A stretch of DNA of 64,000 bases from Ruegeria sp. THAF33 (GCF_009363615.1 NZ_CP045384.1:3098501-3162500), one strand, 5' to 3'. Shown: positions 27,730-37,489, numbered from the stretch's first letter. Numbers and translations are program-made. Notes: generated from the letters alone by a model not told the origin.

Positions 27730-27933
27730 ATGCCCAAGTTGACACAAGATCAGCTGGCGGAGCGGTGGCACATGTCGCCGCGGACGCTGGAGCAGTGGCG
27801 CTGGCTCGGAAAGGGCCCCAGGTTTTTGAAGATCGGCGCGCGCGTTTTATACGATGAAGGCGTGATCGAAGCCTTTGAGGAGGCGCAGGTCTGCCAGAAT
27901 ACATGCGGACCGATTTCCGGGGAGGGTGTGTAA
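27730..27933 (+). CDS. Small helix-turn-helix (excisionase/AlpA-like) protein
   Basis: 67 aa. The MerR/excisionase-type winged helix is LTQDQLAERWHMSPRTLEQW, followed by GPRFLKIGARVLYDEGVIEAFE, the strand-and-wing pattern typical of AlpA/Xis proteins. Start ATG at 27730 follows TTGAGGTTGAT. The stop overlaps the next start (TAATG), so the two are coupled, and an integrase follows. It probably controls excision or expression of the island genes. Confidence 0.8.
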   Translation: MPKLTQDQLAERWHMSPRTLEQWRWLGKGPRFLKIGARVLYDEGVIEAFEEAQVCQNTCGPISGEGV

Positions 27934-28439
27934 TGGCAAAGTCCTTCCCCTCACACAAAGTCAAATCGCACCTTGTCTACACAGTCTGGGAGGTGGCGGA
28001 CGTTTTGAGCTGTCATCGCCAGACCGTCATTCGCTGGATTGGGAACAACGGACTTGCGGCTGATACCAGCAGCAAGCCCTGGTTGATCGAAGGACATGTG
28101 ATCAAGGACTTCCTCGGACAAAGACAACGCAAGACGCGGTGCAAGTTGGCATTGCATCACTGCTACTGCCTCAGCTGCAGAGGTCCGCGCGAACCCGACG
28201 GCAAGATCGCTGACTATGTTCAGGAAACAGCTTCCAGCGGCCGCCTAACAGCCCTCTGTCCGACGTGTGGTGCGGTCATGAACAAGATCATTCGCCGTTC
28301 AGATCTGGAAGCCATTCAGGCCAAACTGGAGGTCACACTTCAACAAGCCTCCCCAAGATTAGTGTCCTGTACCGAACCCCATTCAAGAGTGACCTTGAAA
28401 GAGGAGCCCGAGACCCATGCCAAAACACACCTCGGATAA
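27933..28439 (+). CDS. Helix-turn-helix protein with zinc-ribbon-like cysteines
   Basis: 168 aa from the ATG that overlaps the previous stop. The N-terminal third is an excisionase-like helix-turn-helix (YTVWEVADVLSCHRQTVIRW, then the wing and IEGHVIKDFLGQR). The middle has two Cys pairs, CLSCRGPR near residue 79 and CPTCGAVM near 111, spaced like a zinc ribbon. The C-terminal 40 residues are polar and probably disordered. It overlaps the integrase start by 23 bases. The triad helix-turn-helix, helix-turn-helix plus zinc ribbon, and integrase suggests a defined mobile module. Function beyond DNA binding is unknown. Confidence 0.7.
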   Translation: MAKSFPSHKVKSHLVYTVWEVADVLSCHRQTVIRWIGNNGLAADTSSKPWLIEGHVIKDFLGQRQRKTRCKLALHHCYCLSCRGPREPDGKIADYVQETASSGRLTALCPTCGAVMNKIIRRSDLEAIQAKLEVTLQQASPRLVSCTEPHSRVTLKEEPETHAKTHLG

Positions 28440-29475
28440 CCTGCGCATCAAGCGCAAACACCTTGTCTGGCTGAAGGACGCAAAGGGGTTGTCGCAATCT
28501 TCGATCGACAAAGCCGCAGCGTCGATTGCCATCTATGACAGATGGCTCAAAGGTAAGGATTACAGGGCGTTCCATTCAGAAAGGGCGCGCGCGTTCAAAC
28601 GCCATCTGCAAGGTCTACGCAATGACCGCACAGGCGCTTCATTGTCGCCTGCCACGATCAACGGCGTGCTGCGCGACGTCATGAAGTTCTTTGACTGGAT
28701 GGCGGACCAACCGGGGTACAAGTCCAGGATCTCCCGCGCCGACATTGCCTATCTCACACCGGATCGCAAATCGGAACAGGCCCGTCGCGGCACCCTTTGG
28801 AAACCGCATCCGTCTCCCGAACAGGTTGAACGCCTGTTGTCTGAGATGCCCATAGAAACAGTCATCCAGCGCCGTGATCGTGCGCTGATCGCCTTCTTGT
28901 TTCTGACCGGATCACGTGAAGGTGCCGCCATCACCGTGCGGCTGCGTCATGTCGATCTAGCCAATAAATGCGTTCAGTTTGACGGCCGTTCCGTGGATAC
29001 AAAGTTTGGAAAGTCCTTCACGACCAGTTTCTTTCCCTTCGGTGATGATGTCGAAAGGATTCTGCGAGACTGGATCACGGAGCTTCGTCAGGACCATCTT
29101 TTCTCGGACACGGATCCTCTGTTCCCAAAGACACGCGTCGCTGTTGGCCCGTCCAGACGGTTTGAGGCAGTAGGTATCGCGCGCGAGCCGTGGGCCGGCC
29201 CGTCGTCTGCGGCCAGGATCTTCAAGCAATCTTTCGTCAACGCCGGGCTGCCACCGTTTTCGCCGCACCGCGTGCGAGATACGATCGCAGAGCTGGCAAA
29301 ACTTCACTGCAGGACACCAGAGGACTATAAAGCCTGGTCGCAGAATATGGGACACGACGACGTGATGACGACGTTCAGCTCCTATGGTTCTGTTTCACCT
29401 GGCCGTCAGGTCGAACTGATGGGGCGGTTTCGCCGCCGTGGACCGTTGCCAGACGAGGACGCGGTTATTGATTAA
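28417..29475 (+). CDS. Tyrosine-type recombinase/integrase of the island
   Basis: 352 aa. The N-terminal SAM-like core-binding domain spans about residues 5-100 (LSQSSIDKAAASIAIYDRWL). The catalytic domain has Arg in FLFLTGSREGAAITV (near 168), His-x-x-Arg in FSPHRVRDTIAELAK (near 288), His in NMGHDDVMTTFSSYG and the Tyr nucleophile in SSYG (near 325-331). All catalytic residues are present, so it may be active. It ends three bases from the convergent QueC-like gene. It probably moved the 27.7-32.1 kb segment; tRNA-Lys at the right edge is the natural target, but no att duplicate was found. Confidence 0.88.
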   Translation: MPKHTSDNLRIKRKHLVWLKDAKGLSQSSIDKAAASIAIYDRWLKGKDYRAFHSERARAFKRHLQGLRNDRTGASLSPATINGVLRDVMKFFDWMADQPGYKSRISRADIAYLTPDRKSEQARRGTLWKPHPSPEQVERLLSEMPIETVIQRRDRALIAFLFLTGSREGAAITVRLRHVDLANKCVQFDGRSVDTKFGKSFTTSFFPFGDDVERILRDWITELRQDHLFSDTDPLFPKTRVAVGPSRRFEAVGIAREPWAGPSSAARIFKQSFVNAGLPPFSPHRVRDTIAELAKLHCRTPEDYKAWSQNMGHDDVMTTFSSYGSVSPGRQVELMGRFRRRGPLPDEDAVID

Positions 29476-29478
29476 TGA

Positions 29479-31332
29479 TCAACTCCGGTGACGGACCCGA
29501 ACGACCACGCGCTCGGGAGCAAGCCGGTATCCGTTCCAAGAGAGATTTTCGATCAACTCTTGGGGCTTATCAACTGACAGACCAGCGGACTCGAATCTCT
29601 TTGCAATCGTTCTTCGCGCGGTCAGTATTCTCCGCCTAACGACTTCGCTGGTTTCAACGCCTAATTTTTCGACGAGGTCGCCAGACTTCAAGCAGGGATA
29701 CTCCAAAGGTTCGAGACCTTTGCCTGCCGCACGGAGCCACTCTTCAGCCAAAACGATCAACAGATCCGCTGTGGCGTTTTTCTTAAGCTCAATATGTTCG
29801 CCGATCAAAACCAAACGTGAGGTTTTGTCGATTTCTATGGTCAGCGGTGGTTTCTCTTTCTCGTTTTTATCAACTGAGGGAGCCGGCACGAAAGGCAAGG
29901 ACAAGGCGCTCTGCATCGCACCATATAGTCTTGGCAAACTCTGTTCAGGGAACTCACCGGGTGACTTGCTTTCAAGAATTCTGCGCATCACCGATGTGAC
30001 CGCCTTTCCATGGCGGTTCAGCAAATCTGCGATCATCACCATGGCTGTGTCTGGCGGATTGTCGAGGTGATTGACCGCATCCAACACAACGGGGAAATTT
30101 CGGATCAGTGCATCTGGCGTGGCGTTTTCAAACAACACTGCATTGCGCACATAGGACAACGCCATCTCCCGGTCGGTCCCGTTCGGTCGAGCGTCCGACA
30201 TAAGGTCCACGCGATAGGCATCTTCCGGGTCAAATCGCTCCAACCCCTTTGAAAGCATCGCGAACCGCCGATCGATACACTGCGAACAGCGCCCACAATG
30301 GAAGTATTGATGGGTTTGATTATGCACATCAACGCAGCTACGCGTCTCGATAATCTGGTCTGCTATCCCCAGTTGCGCAATGCGTTCCACGACTTCTGCT
30401 TTTGTGCGCGCGAAGAATGGATTGTCGACCCGCATATCCTTCTCGAAAACAAGCCGCAGAAGACCGGTGAACAGCTTCAGTGTCTTTGGATGCGTGGTTC
30501 GCGTCGCTCGTGTTCCAACGACGTTGCCGACCGGCGGTAGGTTGAGGCTCACGACCCCGTTTTCATGGAACGACACGCGGTCCAGTCCAAAGGCCGTTGC
30601 AGTGATCGACCCAAGTACCGCAAACAGGAATGAGCGTGTGCGATGCGTTCTTTCCGCGGTCGATCGGCTCTTCAACTGGGCGGTCATGGGAATGTGACGG
30701 CACGTTTCCGGTCCGTACCGTTTGCTCAACGCTGAGATCAGCCGTTTCTGGACTGGCGCTATTTTCGTGGAAGAGGCATGACTGACCAAAGCAACCCGAT
30801 GCTTCTGTTCTACGATTTCTTCCACAGCACCCGCAAAGGAATCGAGCCCGCCGGAAAACATCAGGACGCGGTGGGGCGTCCATGAACTATTTCGGCCGAA
30901 TTTGAAGAAGCGCGATCGCTCTGCATCCGGTTCGTCTTTGGTCGAAAAAGAAAATTCAAAGCGGTCGCCGGATAGAAACATCAACGTTTCTTCCAGAGCC
31001 TGTATTACGCTCTCACGTTGCCAGAAATCCAGATCGCGTACCGGCATGGTGGCTACGAACCGTCTGTGCCACTTCTCACCCATCTTCTGATCCGCCGGGC
31101 CACCACGGCTGACTGCCGCGTCCGCGCAATAGACAAGCGCGGCAATCTCCAGCAAATCGAGTGCACGATCCTGCAGGGCCTCGACCAATTGACGGTTCAA
31201 TTGTCCAATCCGCAGCGTCATTGCGACTTCGCGGCCAGCAATGTCGAGACGCAGGACTTCATCACCGCCGCTTTTTGTCAGCGGCGGCAACCATCTGACT
31301 TCAACTTCAGACAACGGCGCGACGGCGCCCAA
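29479..31332 (-). CDS. QueC-like PP-loop protein with C-terminal OmpR-type winged helix (QatC/Cap9-like)
   Basis: About 617 aa. An N-terminal region of unknown fold (1-150) precedes a QueC-like ATP pyrophosphatase: the PP-loop is HRVLMFSGGLDSFAGAVEEI (about 153-172) and the zinc cluster is HCGRCSQCIDRRF near residue 345. QueC makes preQ0; divergent relatives (QatC in Qat, Cap9 in type IV CBASS) serve anti-phage systems. A separate C-terminal domain (about 500-610), with VVRRRILTARRTIAKRF and ending LIENLSWNGYRLAP, resembles an OmpR/PhoB winged helix, which I do not know from those systems. The frame opens at a TTG overlapping the upstream gene by 26 bases; the exact start is uncertain. No queD, queE or queF is nearby, so queuosine synthesis is unlikely. 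Confidence 0.72.
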   Translation of the reverse strand: MGAVAPLSEVEVRWLPPLTKSGGDEVLRLDIAGREVAMTLRIGQLNRQLVEALQDRALDLLEIAALVYCADAAVSRGGPADQKMGEKWHRRFVATMPVRDLDFWQRESVIQALEETLMFLSGDRFEFSFSTKDEPDAERSRFFKFGRNSSWTPHRVLMFSGGLDSFAGAVEEIVEQKHRVALVSHASSTKIAPVQKRLISALSKRYGPETCRHIPMTAQLKSRSTAERTHRTRSFLFAVLGSITATAFGLDRVSFHENGVVSLNLPPVGNVVGTRATRTTHPKTLKLFTGLLRLVFEKDMRVDNPFFARTKAEVVERIAQLGIADQIIETRSCVDVHNQTHQYFHCGRCSQCIDRRFAMLSKGLERFDPEDAYRVDLMSDARPNGTDREMALSYVRNAVLFENATPDALIRNFPVVLDAVNHLDNPPDTAMVMIADLLNRHGKAVTSVMRRILESKSPGEFPEQSLPRLYGAMQSALSLPFVPAPSVDKNEKEKPPLTIEIDKTSRLVLIGEHIELKKNATADLLIVLAEEWLRAAGKGLEPLEYPCLKSGDLVEKLGVETSEVVRRRILTARRTIAKRFESAGLSVDKPQELIENLSWNGYRLAPERVVVRVRHRS

Positions 31333-32086
31333 ACTCCGAGCGCATCTTTTTGAACGCGTAAGCTGTGAACTTGTCTATTGCATCGCGATCAAGCGCCTGC
31401 TTCTGCCAGACGGTTTTGCCATACCAGCCGCCTGCATATTCTTCGACAATTCTAGACACTTCAAATGTGTGCTGGGCGAGGGCTTTTTGAAATGTCACTC
31501 GCTGGGCATCGGTGGAAAAGCGTCGATCCTCGCCAGTGTGATTGGCGAGTTCCCGGCTCAGATAATAGTCTAGCGAGCGGTATGTCAGCCGGGCAAAGAA
31601 ATCCCGCGAGAGTCTCGCAAATGCATCACCCGAGGCGAAGCTCGCGAGTGCTTGGCGAATTTCTTGCGGTGTCGGTTCAAACAGGGATGGCAACCGGTCG
31701 TGCAGCTGAACGGAAAGGCTTTCCAAGAGCGCGACCTTCGCCAATTCTCCTGCATCTGAGGAACTTCGGAGATCGAAGCTGTTGCGATCAATGGCACGAT
31801 CCAAACCGGCCAGCAAGCCGGTCACTGAACCGAGCTCCGACGTCGCAATGCCCAAGTCAGCCAAAGCGTCTTCGAAGCCAGGAGCCCTTGCAAGCAAAGG
31901 CAGCCTCACGAGGAGATCACTTACAAACTGAAACCTGGGGTCACGACTCGCCCGTGCGAGATCGCTCTCAGATGCATCCGCTGCGGCCTCGGCGATCTCT
32001 TCGACTGACGCATCGGTTGCGATCAGATCAACGACCTCGCGCCACTTCCTGGATCGAGGCAAAGTGCCAAGCCTGATGTGTCCCAT
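31307..32086 (-). CDS. Unknown protein paired with the QueC-like protein
   Basis: 259 aa from ATG 32086, chosen because GGGAGGAAC lies directly before it; a 9-residue longer form has no ribosome site. It begins MGHIRLGTLPRSRKWREVV, giving a Gly after the initiator Met. The body is mostly helical and charged, with LVRLPLLARAPGFEDALADLG, SLFEPTPQEIRQALASFASG and an Arg-rich end (FGRRRAVV). A pattern FQKALAQHTFEVSRIVEEYAGGWYGK near 210-235 looks like a conserved core. I recognise no known domain. It overlaps the QueC-like gene, so the two are co-expressed and probably act together. By analogy with type IV CBASS it could be the target of nucleobase conjugation at its N-terminus; this is speculation. 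Confidence 0.6.
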   Translation of the reverse strand: MGHIRLGTLPRSRKWREVVDLIATDASVEEIAEAAADASESDLARASRDPRFQFVSDLLVRLPLLARAPGFEDALADLGIATSELGSVTGLLAGLDRAIDRNSFDLRSSSDAGELAKVALLESLSVQLHDRLPSLFEPTPQEIRQALASFASGDAFARLSRDFFARLTYRSLDYYLSRELANHTGEDRRFSTDAQRVTFQKALAQHTFEVSRIVEEYAGGWYGKTVWQKQALDRDAIDKFTAYAFKKMRSEFGRRRAVV

Positions 32087-32220
32087 CCGTTCCTCCCTCG
32101 CCTGAAGAGTCATTCAACCATCAGGCGAATGTAAAGGGAAAAATGGCGGCCTTCGCTTACCCTACGCTTACCCGAAGCGAGTGTTAGGCATGAGATCGCC
32201 TCGTAAGTCTTTGAAAACAG

Positions 32221-32296
32221 TGGTGAGCCGTGCAGGATTCGAACCTGCGACCCACTGATTAAAAGTCAGTTGCTCTACCAACTGAGCTAACGGCCC
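32221..32296 (-). tRNA. tRNA-Lys(TTT)
   Basis: The minus strand reads GGGCCGTTAGCTCAGTTGG... with anticodon loop CTTTTAA (anticodon TTT) and T-arm GGTTCGAATCC, ending with an encoded CCA (76 bases). The acceptor stem pairs throughout with one G-U. Its 3' end faces the integrase island, the usual orientation for tRNA-targeted integration. Confidence 0.96.
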
Positions 32297-32515
32297 ACTC
32301 TTTTGTTGGATCTGTCGATCCGTGGCGCTCTTTACGGCAATTCCCCGACCGGGTTCAAGCCCTTATTTCGCGCCTCGTTTCGCCGTAACAACGCGTGTTT
32401 CCGGCAACCCGATAGGCGGCTTAATTAGGCAGGTGGCGCTGGAGGGTCAACCCCTTTTTTGAGGAATCTTCGCGACAGGGTGGATTCATGTTCGGACCGA
32501 CGTTATATGCCGGCC

Positions 32516-33349
32516 ATGCAACAGAGACTCGACACCGGACTGCCGTTCATAAAGATGCACGGGCTGGGCAATGACTTTGTCATTGTTGACGTACGCGCGC
32601 AGGATGCCCCGATCACGCCGGCGCTGGCCCGGGGAATCGGGCATCGGCAATTTGGTGTGGGATTCGATCAGTTGGCCGTTATCGAAAAAGGTGAAGCCGA
32701 CGCGCATCTGGTGTTCTACAATTCCGATGGATCAACCTCGGCCGCCTGCGGCAACGCCACCCGCTGTATTGCACGATTGCTTATGGATGAGACGGGTCGC
32801 TCTGCCCTGAAGCTCACCACGGAACGTGGAACCCTTCATGCGCGGGATGCCGGTGATGGGCTTACCTCAGTCAACATGGGGCACCCGCAGCTGGACTGGC
32901 GCGAAGTTCCTCTGGCAGAAGAGATGGACACGCTGGAATTGCCAATCGAAGGCACCCCGACGGCAACGGGAATGGGAAACCCGCATTGCACATTCTTCGT
33001 TGAAAACGCCGAAGCGATCCCGTTGGCAGAATTTGGCGCGCGTTACGAATACCACCCGCTTTATCCCGAACGCACTAATGTCCAGGTGGCCCAGGTCATT
33101 GGCCCGGATCACATCCGTATGCGCGTCTGGGAGCGCGGAGTAGGCATCACTTTGGCATCTGGGTCTTCATCCTGTGCAACAGCCGTGGCTGCCGCGCGAC
33201 GGGGGCTGACCGGTCGCAAGGTGCGGATTGATTTGGATGGTGGCACGCTTTGGGTCGACTGGCGCGACGATGGTGTCTGGATGACCGGCCCGACATGTCA
33301 CGTTTTCTCTGGCACTCTGACGCCTGAATTTCTGAGGTCGCTGGGATGA
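32516..33349 (+). CDS. dapF: Diaminopimelate epimerase
   Basis: 277 aa from ATG 32516 (ATG 32507, three codons earlier, is also possible). It converts LL- to meso-diaminopimelate for lysine and peptidoglycan. The start motif is [15 protein letters not shown]. The two catalytic cysteines lie in [10 protein letters not shown] (near residue 77) and [14 protein letters not shown] (near 220); the second motif has SSSC where many enzymes have GTGAC, but the Cys is kept. A substrate loop is [11 protein letters not shown]. It overlaps mtaB by four bases (ATGA), a common alphaproteobacterial arrangement. Confidence 0.95.
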   Translation: MQQRLDTGLPFIKMHGLGNDFVIVDVRAQDAPITPALARGIGHRQFGVGFDQLAVIEKGEADAHLVFYNSDGSTSAACGNATRCIARLLMDETGRSALKLTTERGTLHARDAGDGLTSVNMGHPQLDWREVPLAEEMDTLELPIEGTPTATGMGNPHCTFFVENAEAIPLAEFGARYEYHPLYPERTNVQVAQVIGPDHIRMRVWERGVGITLASGSSSCATAVAAARRGLTGRKVRIDLDGGTLWVDWRDDGVWMTGPTCHVFSGTLTPEFLRSLG

Positions 33350-34602
33350 ACCCGCCCAAGTTCACCACGTTGGGCTGCCGCCTGAACGCCTATGAAACCG
33401 AGGCGATGAAAGAGCTGTCGCAACAGGCCGGTCTGACAGACGCTGTGGTGGTGAACACATGCGCAGTGACGGCTGAGGCCGTGCGCAAGGCCCGGCAGGA
33501 GATCCGCAAGCTACGGCGCGAGAATCCGAATGCCCGCCTGATCGTCACAGGCTGTGCCGCCCAGACCGAGCCCGAAACCTTTGCCCGGATGGACGAGGTC
33601 GATGCGGTCATCGGCAACACTGAAAAGATGCGCCCCGAGACCTGGCAAGGCATGGCTGCCGATTTCATCGGTCAGACCGAGGCGGTGCAGGTGGATGACA
33701 TCATGTCGGTCACGGAAACGGCCGGCCATCTGATCGACGGGTTCGGCACCCGCTCGCGCGCCTATGTGCAGGTTCAGAACGGCTGTGACCACCGCTGTAC
33801 CTTCTGCATCATTCCCTATGGCCGGGGCAACTCACGCAGCGTCCCGGCCGGTGTGGTGGTGGATCAGATCAAGCGGCTTGTCGACAAGGGGTATAACGAG
33901 GTCGTGCTGACCGGGGTCGATTTGACATCCTGGGGCGCCGACCTACCCGCAAGCCCCAAGCTGGGCGATCTTGTGATGCGCATCCTCAAGCTGGTGCCGG
34001 ATTTGCCACGCCTGCGGATCAGTTCGATTGATTCGATCGAGGTTGATGAGAATCTGATGCAGGCCATCGCAACCGAACCGCGCCTGATGCCGCACCTACA
34101 TCTGTCGCTACAGCATGGCGACGATCTGATTCTAAAGCGCATGAAACGCCGCCACTTGCGCGACGACGCCATCCGCTTTACAGAAGAGGCACGCAAGCTG
34201 CGCCCCGACATGACCTTTGGTGCGGATATCATCGCAGGCTTCCCGACCGAGTCCGAAGCGCATTTCGAAAACTCGCTGAAGCTGATCACCGACTGCGACC
34301 TGACCTGGCTGCATGTCTTCCCCTATTCCAAGCGTGAAGGCACACCGGCAGCCCGCATACCGCAGCAGGTGAATGGAACGGTCATCAAGGATCGCGCCGC
34401 CCGCTTGCGCGCAGCAGGCGACGCTCAGGTCACAAAGCACTTGTCACAACAAATCGGCAAAACCCATCACATCCTGATGGAAAACCCGCATATGGGCCGA
34501 ACCGAACAGTTCACCGAGGTTTCGTTCAAAGCACCTCAACCCGAAGGCCAGATCGTGCGCGCTGCTATAACCGGGCGGACCATGACCCAACTCACGGCCT
34601 GA
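33346..34602 (+). CDS. mtaB: tRNA t6A37 methylthiotransferase MtaB
   Basis: A 418-aa radical-SAM enzyme. The N-terminal UPF0004 domain has three cluster cysteines ([22 protein letters not shown]). The radical-SAM motif is [15 protein letters not shown] near residue 147, followed by [19 protein letters not shown]-like C-terminus follows. MtaB adds the 2-methylthio group to N6-threonylcarbamoyl-adenosine 37 of tRNAs reading ANN codons. It overlaps dapF by four bases and is followed by GC-rich hairpins. Confidence 0.95.
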   Translation: MNPPKFTTLGCRLNAYETEAMKELSQQAGLTDAVVVNTCAVTAEAVRKARQEIRKLRRENPNARLIVTGCAAQTEPETFARMDEVDAVIGNTEKMRPETWQGMAADFIGQTEAVQVDDIMSVTETAGHLIDGFGTRSRAYVQVQNGCDHRCTFCIIPYGRGNSRSVPAGVVVDQIKRLVDKGYNEVVLTGVDLTSWGADLPASPKLGDLVMRILKLVPDLPRLRISSIDSIEVDENLMQAIATEPRLMPHLHLSLQHGDDLILKRMKRRHLRDDAIRFTEEARKLRPDMTFGADIIAGFPTESEAHFENSLKLITDCDLTWLHVFPYSKREGTPAARIPQQVNGTVIKDRAARLRAAGDAQVTKHLSQQIGKTHHILMENPHMGRTEQFTEVSFKAPQPEGQIVRAAITGRTMTQLTA

Positions 34603-34690
34603 TTCCCTTCATCAGGCAAGAAAGACCCCGGGGAAGAACTGGCCAATGGCCAAGAAGAGGGGCAAGGGCCCTGTGACCCCTTCTGGAAAC

Positions 34691-34723
34691 AAAAACCCCC
34701 GCAACCGGATGGCGCGGGGGTTT
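34691..34723. terminator. Bidirectional terminator between mtaB and petC
   Basis: AAAAACCCCCGC (34691-34702), an 11-base loop, then GCGGGGGTTT (34714-34723). On the minus strand the stem is followed by TTTTT, so it should end the petABC transcript strongly; on plus the T-run is only three bases. Confidence 0.8.
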
Positions 34724-34748
34724 CAATTTATGCTTACTGAAAAGGGTC

Positions 34749-35540
34749 TCAGTCTTCTTTACGAAGTTTACCCTTATGCGGAGCCCACAGGCGCTTGTTG
34801 ACCAGATAGAGAAGCACCGACAGAACGGTCAGGAAAATCACGCCAACAAAGCCAGCGTTCTTGCGCTCCATCATCTTCGGCTCGGCTGCCCACATCAGGA
34901 ACGCCGAGACGTCCTCTGACATGTGTTCGACAGAGTTCGAGTGCCCGTCAGCAAACTCGACCTGTTCATCCGCCAGCGGCGGTGCCATCGAAATCCAGCC
35001 ACCGGGGAAGGCCTTGTTTTCGTAAAGGACAGTTCCTGCCTCTTCCTTCTCTTCACCAGTATAGCCGTCCAGCAGTGAGGCGATGTACTCGGCTCCGCCC
35101 ATGCCTTTGACCAGCTGATTGATGCCCAAACCGTAAGGTCCGTGGAAGCCCGCGCGGGCCTTGGCCATCAGGCTCAGGTCCGGTGCGCCGACACCGTTGT
35201 TGGCCGGGAAGTGGTCTGTCGGAATCGCCGGGCGGAAATCGTCCAGCTCGGGATCGAACACTTCGAAGTTGTCAGCCGCATAGGCGATGACTTCTTCTTC
35301 CGAATAGCCCAGCGCTTCCAGATCGCGCAAAGGCACATATTGCAGACCGTGGCAGGCTGCGCAGACCTCGGTATAGATCTGAAGGCCGCGCTGCAGCTGA
35401 TGCTGGTCCCAGGTACCGAAGGGTCCTTCGAACGAGAAGTCGAAGTCTTCGATATGCTGCTCACCCCCACCTGCTGCAATGGATGCAACAGGGGTCAGGG
35501 CCAAGGCAAACGCGGCGCCGATTGCAAGTTTCTTGAACAT
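34749..35540 (-). CDS. petC: Cytochrome c1 of the bc1 complex
   Basis: 263 aa with a signal peptide ([19 protein letters not shown]). The haem site is VCAACHGL near residue 59, and the sixth ligand Met lies in the usual downstream region (ISMAPPL or nearby). A C-terminal membrane anchor is [22 protein letters not shown] near 232-253. It passes electrons from the Rieske protein to cytochrome c in the periplasm. It is last in petABC, 17 bases after petB. Confidence 0.96.
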   Translation of the reverse strand: MFKKLAIGAAFALALTPVASIAAGGGEQHIEDFDFSFEGPFGTWDQHQLQRGLQIYTEVCAACHGLQYVPLRDLEALGYSEEEVIAYAADNFEVFDPELDDFRPAIPTDHFPANNGVGAPDLSLMAKARAGFHGPYGLGINQLVKGMGGAEYIASLLDGYTGEEKEEAGTVLYENKAFPGGWISMAPPLADEQVEFADGHSNSVEHMSEDVSAFLMWAAEPKMMERKNAGFVGVIFLTVLSVLLYLVNKRLWAPHKGKLRKED

Positions 35541-35557
35541 GTTTCCGGTCCCTCTTC

Positions 35558-36889
35558 TTACTCGGCCGGCGTGGCTTTGGCGTCAGCCTTGCCATAATGC
35601 GCGTTGAAGTCTTCTTCGATGGTCTCGGGCTGTGCCAGAGGCTTCTCGATCACTCCGAGGATCGGCAGGATCACGAAGAAATAGGCGAACCAGTAGGCGG
35701 ACGCGATCAGCGAGAAGGTCGCATAGGGCTCTTCCGCGGGCATCGCACCCAGCCACATCAGGGCAAAGAAGTCGATGACCAGCAGGTAGAACCACCATTT
35801 GAACATCGGACGGTACTTACCCGAACGCACGTTAGACGTGTCCAGCCAGGGCGCCAGCGCCATGGCCAGGATCGCGCCGAACATCGCAAGAACACCGAAG
35901 AACTTGGCATCGATGATACCGCCGGTGATGAAGCTTGCGAATTGAACGACCCAGACCTCACCGGTGAACGCACGCAGGATCGCGTAGAACGGCAGGAAGT
36001 ACCATTCGGGAACGATGTGTGCAGGTGTCACCAGAGGGTTGGCTTCGATGTAGTTGTCCGGGTGGCCCAGATAGTTCGGCATAAAGCCCACGACGGCCCA
36101 GAACACGACCAGGATCACGGCCAGGGCGAAGAGATCCTTGATCACGAAGTACGGCCAGAACGGCAGCGTGTCTTTCTCGGCCTCAGCTTTCGAGCCCCGG
36201 CGCACTTCAACACCTGTCGGGTTGTTGTTGCCGGTGGTGTGGAAGGCCCAGATATGCACCACAACCAATGCCGCAATGATAAACGGCAGCAGATAGTGCA
36301 ACGAGAAGAAGCGGTTCAGCGTGGCGTTGTCCACGGCGGGCCCGCCCAGCAACCAAGTCTGAAGCGCGTCACCAACAAACGGGATCGCACCAAACAGGCC
36401 GGTGATCACGGTCGCACCCCAGAAGGACATCTGACCCCAGGGCAGAACATAGCCCATGAAGGCGGTGCCCATCATCATCAGGTAGATCAGCATACCAATG
36501 ATCCACGTGATCTCACGCGGGGCTTTGTACGAGCCATAATACAGGCCGCGGAACATATGGATGTAAACCGCCACAAAGAACAGCGATGCGCCATTCATGT
36601 GCAGATAGCGGATAAAGTGACCGCCATTCACGTTGCGCATGATGTGCTCGATGCTGGCAAAGGCCAGATCAACATGCGGGGTATAGTGCATCACCAAAAC
36701 GATACCGGTGATGATTTGCAGCGCCAGGCAGAATGCCAGAACGATGCCCCAGATCCACCACCAGTTCAGGTTCTTGGGGGTCGGGATCATAAGGGTATCG
36801 TACAGCAGGCCAACAATCGGCAGACGGCTGTTCAGCCACTTCTCGCCGTTTGTCTTCGGCTCGTAATGATCGTGGGGAATTCCGGACAT
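35558..36889 (-). CDS. petB: Cytochrome b of the bc1 complex
   Basis: 443 aa with eight predicted membrane segments. Haem ligand His pairs lie in helices with [20 protein letters not shown] and [18 protein letters not shown]. The Qo-site motif is [14 protein letters not shown] (PEWY near 296). It oxidises ubiquinol and splits electrons between the Rieske protein and low-potential haems. The length fits alphaproteobacterial enzymes. It lies 15 bases after petA on the minus strand. Confidence 0.97.
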   Translation of the reverse strand: MSGIPHDHYEPKTNGEKWLNSRLPIVGLLYDTLMIPTPKNLNWWWIWGIVLAFCLALQIITGIVLVMHYTPHVDLAFASIEHIMRNVNGGHFIRYLHMNGASLFFVAVYIHMFRGLYYGSYKAPREITWIIGMLIYLMMMGTAFMGYVLPWGQMSFWGATVITGLFGAIPFVGDALQTWLLGGPAVDNATLNRFFSLHYLLPFIIAALVVVHIWAFHTTGNNNPTGVEVRRGSKAEAEKDTLPFWPYFVIKDLFALAVILVVFWAVVGFMPNYLGHPDNYIEANPLVTPAHIVPEWYFLPFYAILRAFTGEVWVVQFASFITGGIIDAKFFGVLAMFGAILAMALAPWLDTSNVRSGKYRPMFKWWFYLLVIDFFALMWLGAMPAEEPYATFSLIASAYWFAYFFVILPILGVIEKPLAQPETIEEDFNAHYGKADAKATPAE

Positions 36890-36904
36890 AAGTTTGGGTC
36901 TCCC

Positions 36905-37489
36905 TTAGCCGAGTTTGATTGTGCTGTTGTCCACCCATTCTGCGGGCGGGACAGGCAGGTTCTCAGGCGCGGGGCCTTTACGGATACGACCGGCGAGGTC
37001 GTAGTGCGAGCCGTGGCACGGGCAGAACCAGCCACCGAAGTCGCCGGCATCCCCCAGAGGCACACAGCCGAGGTGCGTACAAACGCCCATCTGAACGATC
37101 CAGGCACCCGGCGCTTCGCCTTCCGGTGACGGCATGACGCGGTTTGCGTCAGTCGCAGGCGCATCTGCGCTCAGGTTGAAGTTGCGTGCAAGCGGATCTG
37201 GCAGCGCATCAACACCTTCGGCGTCCTGTTCCTGGGCTTCCTGAATCTCGGCACCAGTGCGGTGACGGACAAAAACGGGTTTTCCCAGCCATTTTACCGT
37301 CAGTTGCGTGCCCGGCTCGACGCCGCTCACATCCACACGGATCGAGGACAGCGCCTGAACGTCTGCCGACGGGTTCATTTGGTTGATCAGTGGCCATACG
37401 GCTGCACCTGTTGCAACGACACCTGCGCCGCCAGCGACGTAGTACAGGAAATCTCTGCGGGTGCCTTCGTGGTCTTCTGCGTGGGACAC
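36905..37489 (-). CDS. petA: Rieske iron-sulfur protein of the bc1 complex
   Basis: 194 aa from the GTG at 37489, preceded by GGAGATAACCTC; this gives the usual start [20 protein letters not shown]. The longer ATG frame (37546) adds 19 atypical residues. The twin-arginine-like TRRDFL precedes a membrane anchor ([18 protein letters not shown]). The 2Fe-2S site is [11 protein letters not shown] and CPCHGSHYD near residues 133-157. It is first in petABC. Confidence 0.96.
   Translation of the reverse strand: MSHAEDHEGTRRDFLYYVAGGAGVVATGAAVWPLINQMNPSADVQALSSIRVDVSGVEPGTQLTVKWLGKPVFVRHRTGAEIQEAQEQDAEGVDALPDPLARNFNLSADAPATDANRVMPSPEGEAPGAWIVQMGVCTHLGCVPLGDAGDFGGWFCPCHGSHYDLAGRIRKGPAPENLPVPPAEWVDNSTIKLG

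Noticed and set aside
29479..31332. Genuine queuosine biosynthesis gene queC
   Set aside because: The protein is far longer than QueC (about 230 aa), has an added winged helix and lacks queD, queE and queF nearby.
29479..32086. A full QatABCD or type IV CBASS system
   Set aside because: Only a QueC-like protein and one unknown protein are present; no ATPase, TatD nuclease, CD-NTase or TGT-like gene is adjacent.
35597..37129. 510-codon open frame on plus
   Set aside because: It is antisense to petB and petA, lacks any domain and has the His/Gln/Arg-rich composition typical of shadow frames in GC-rich genes.
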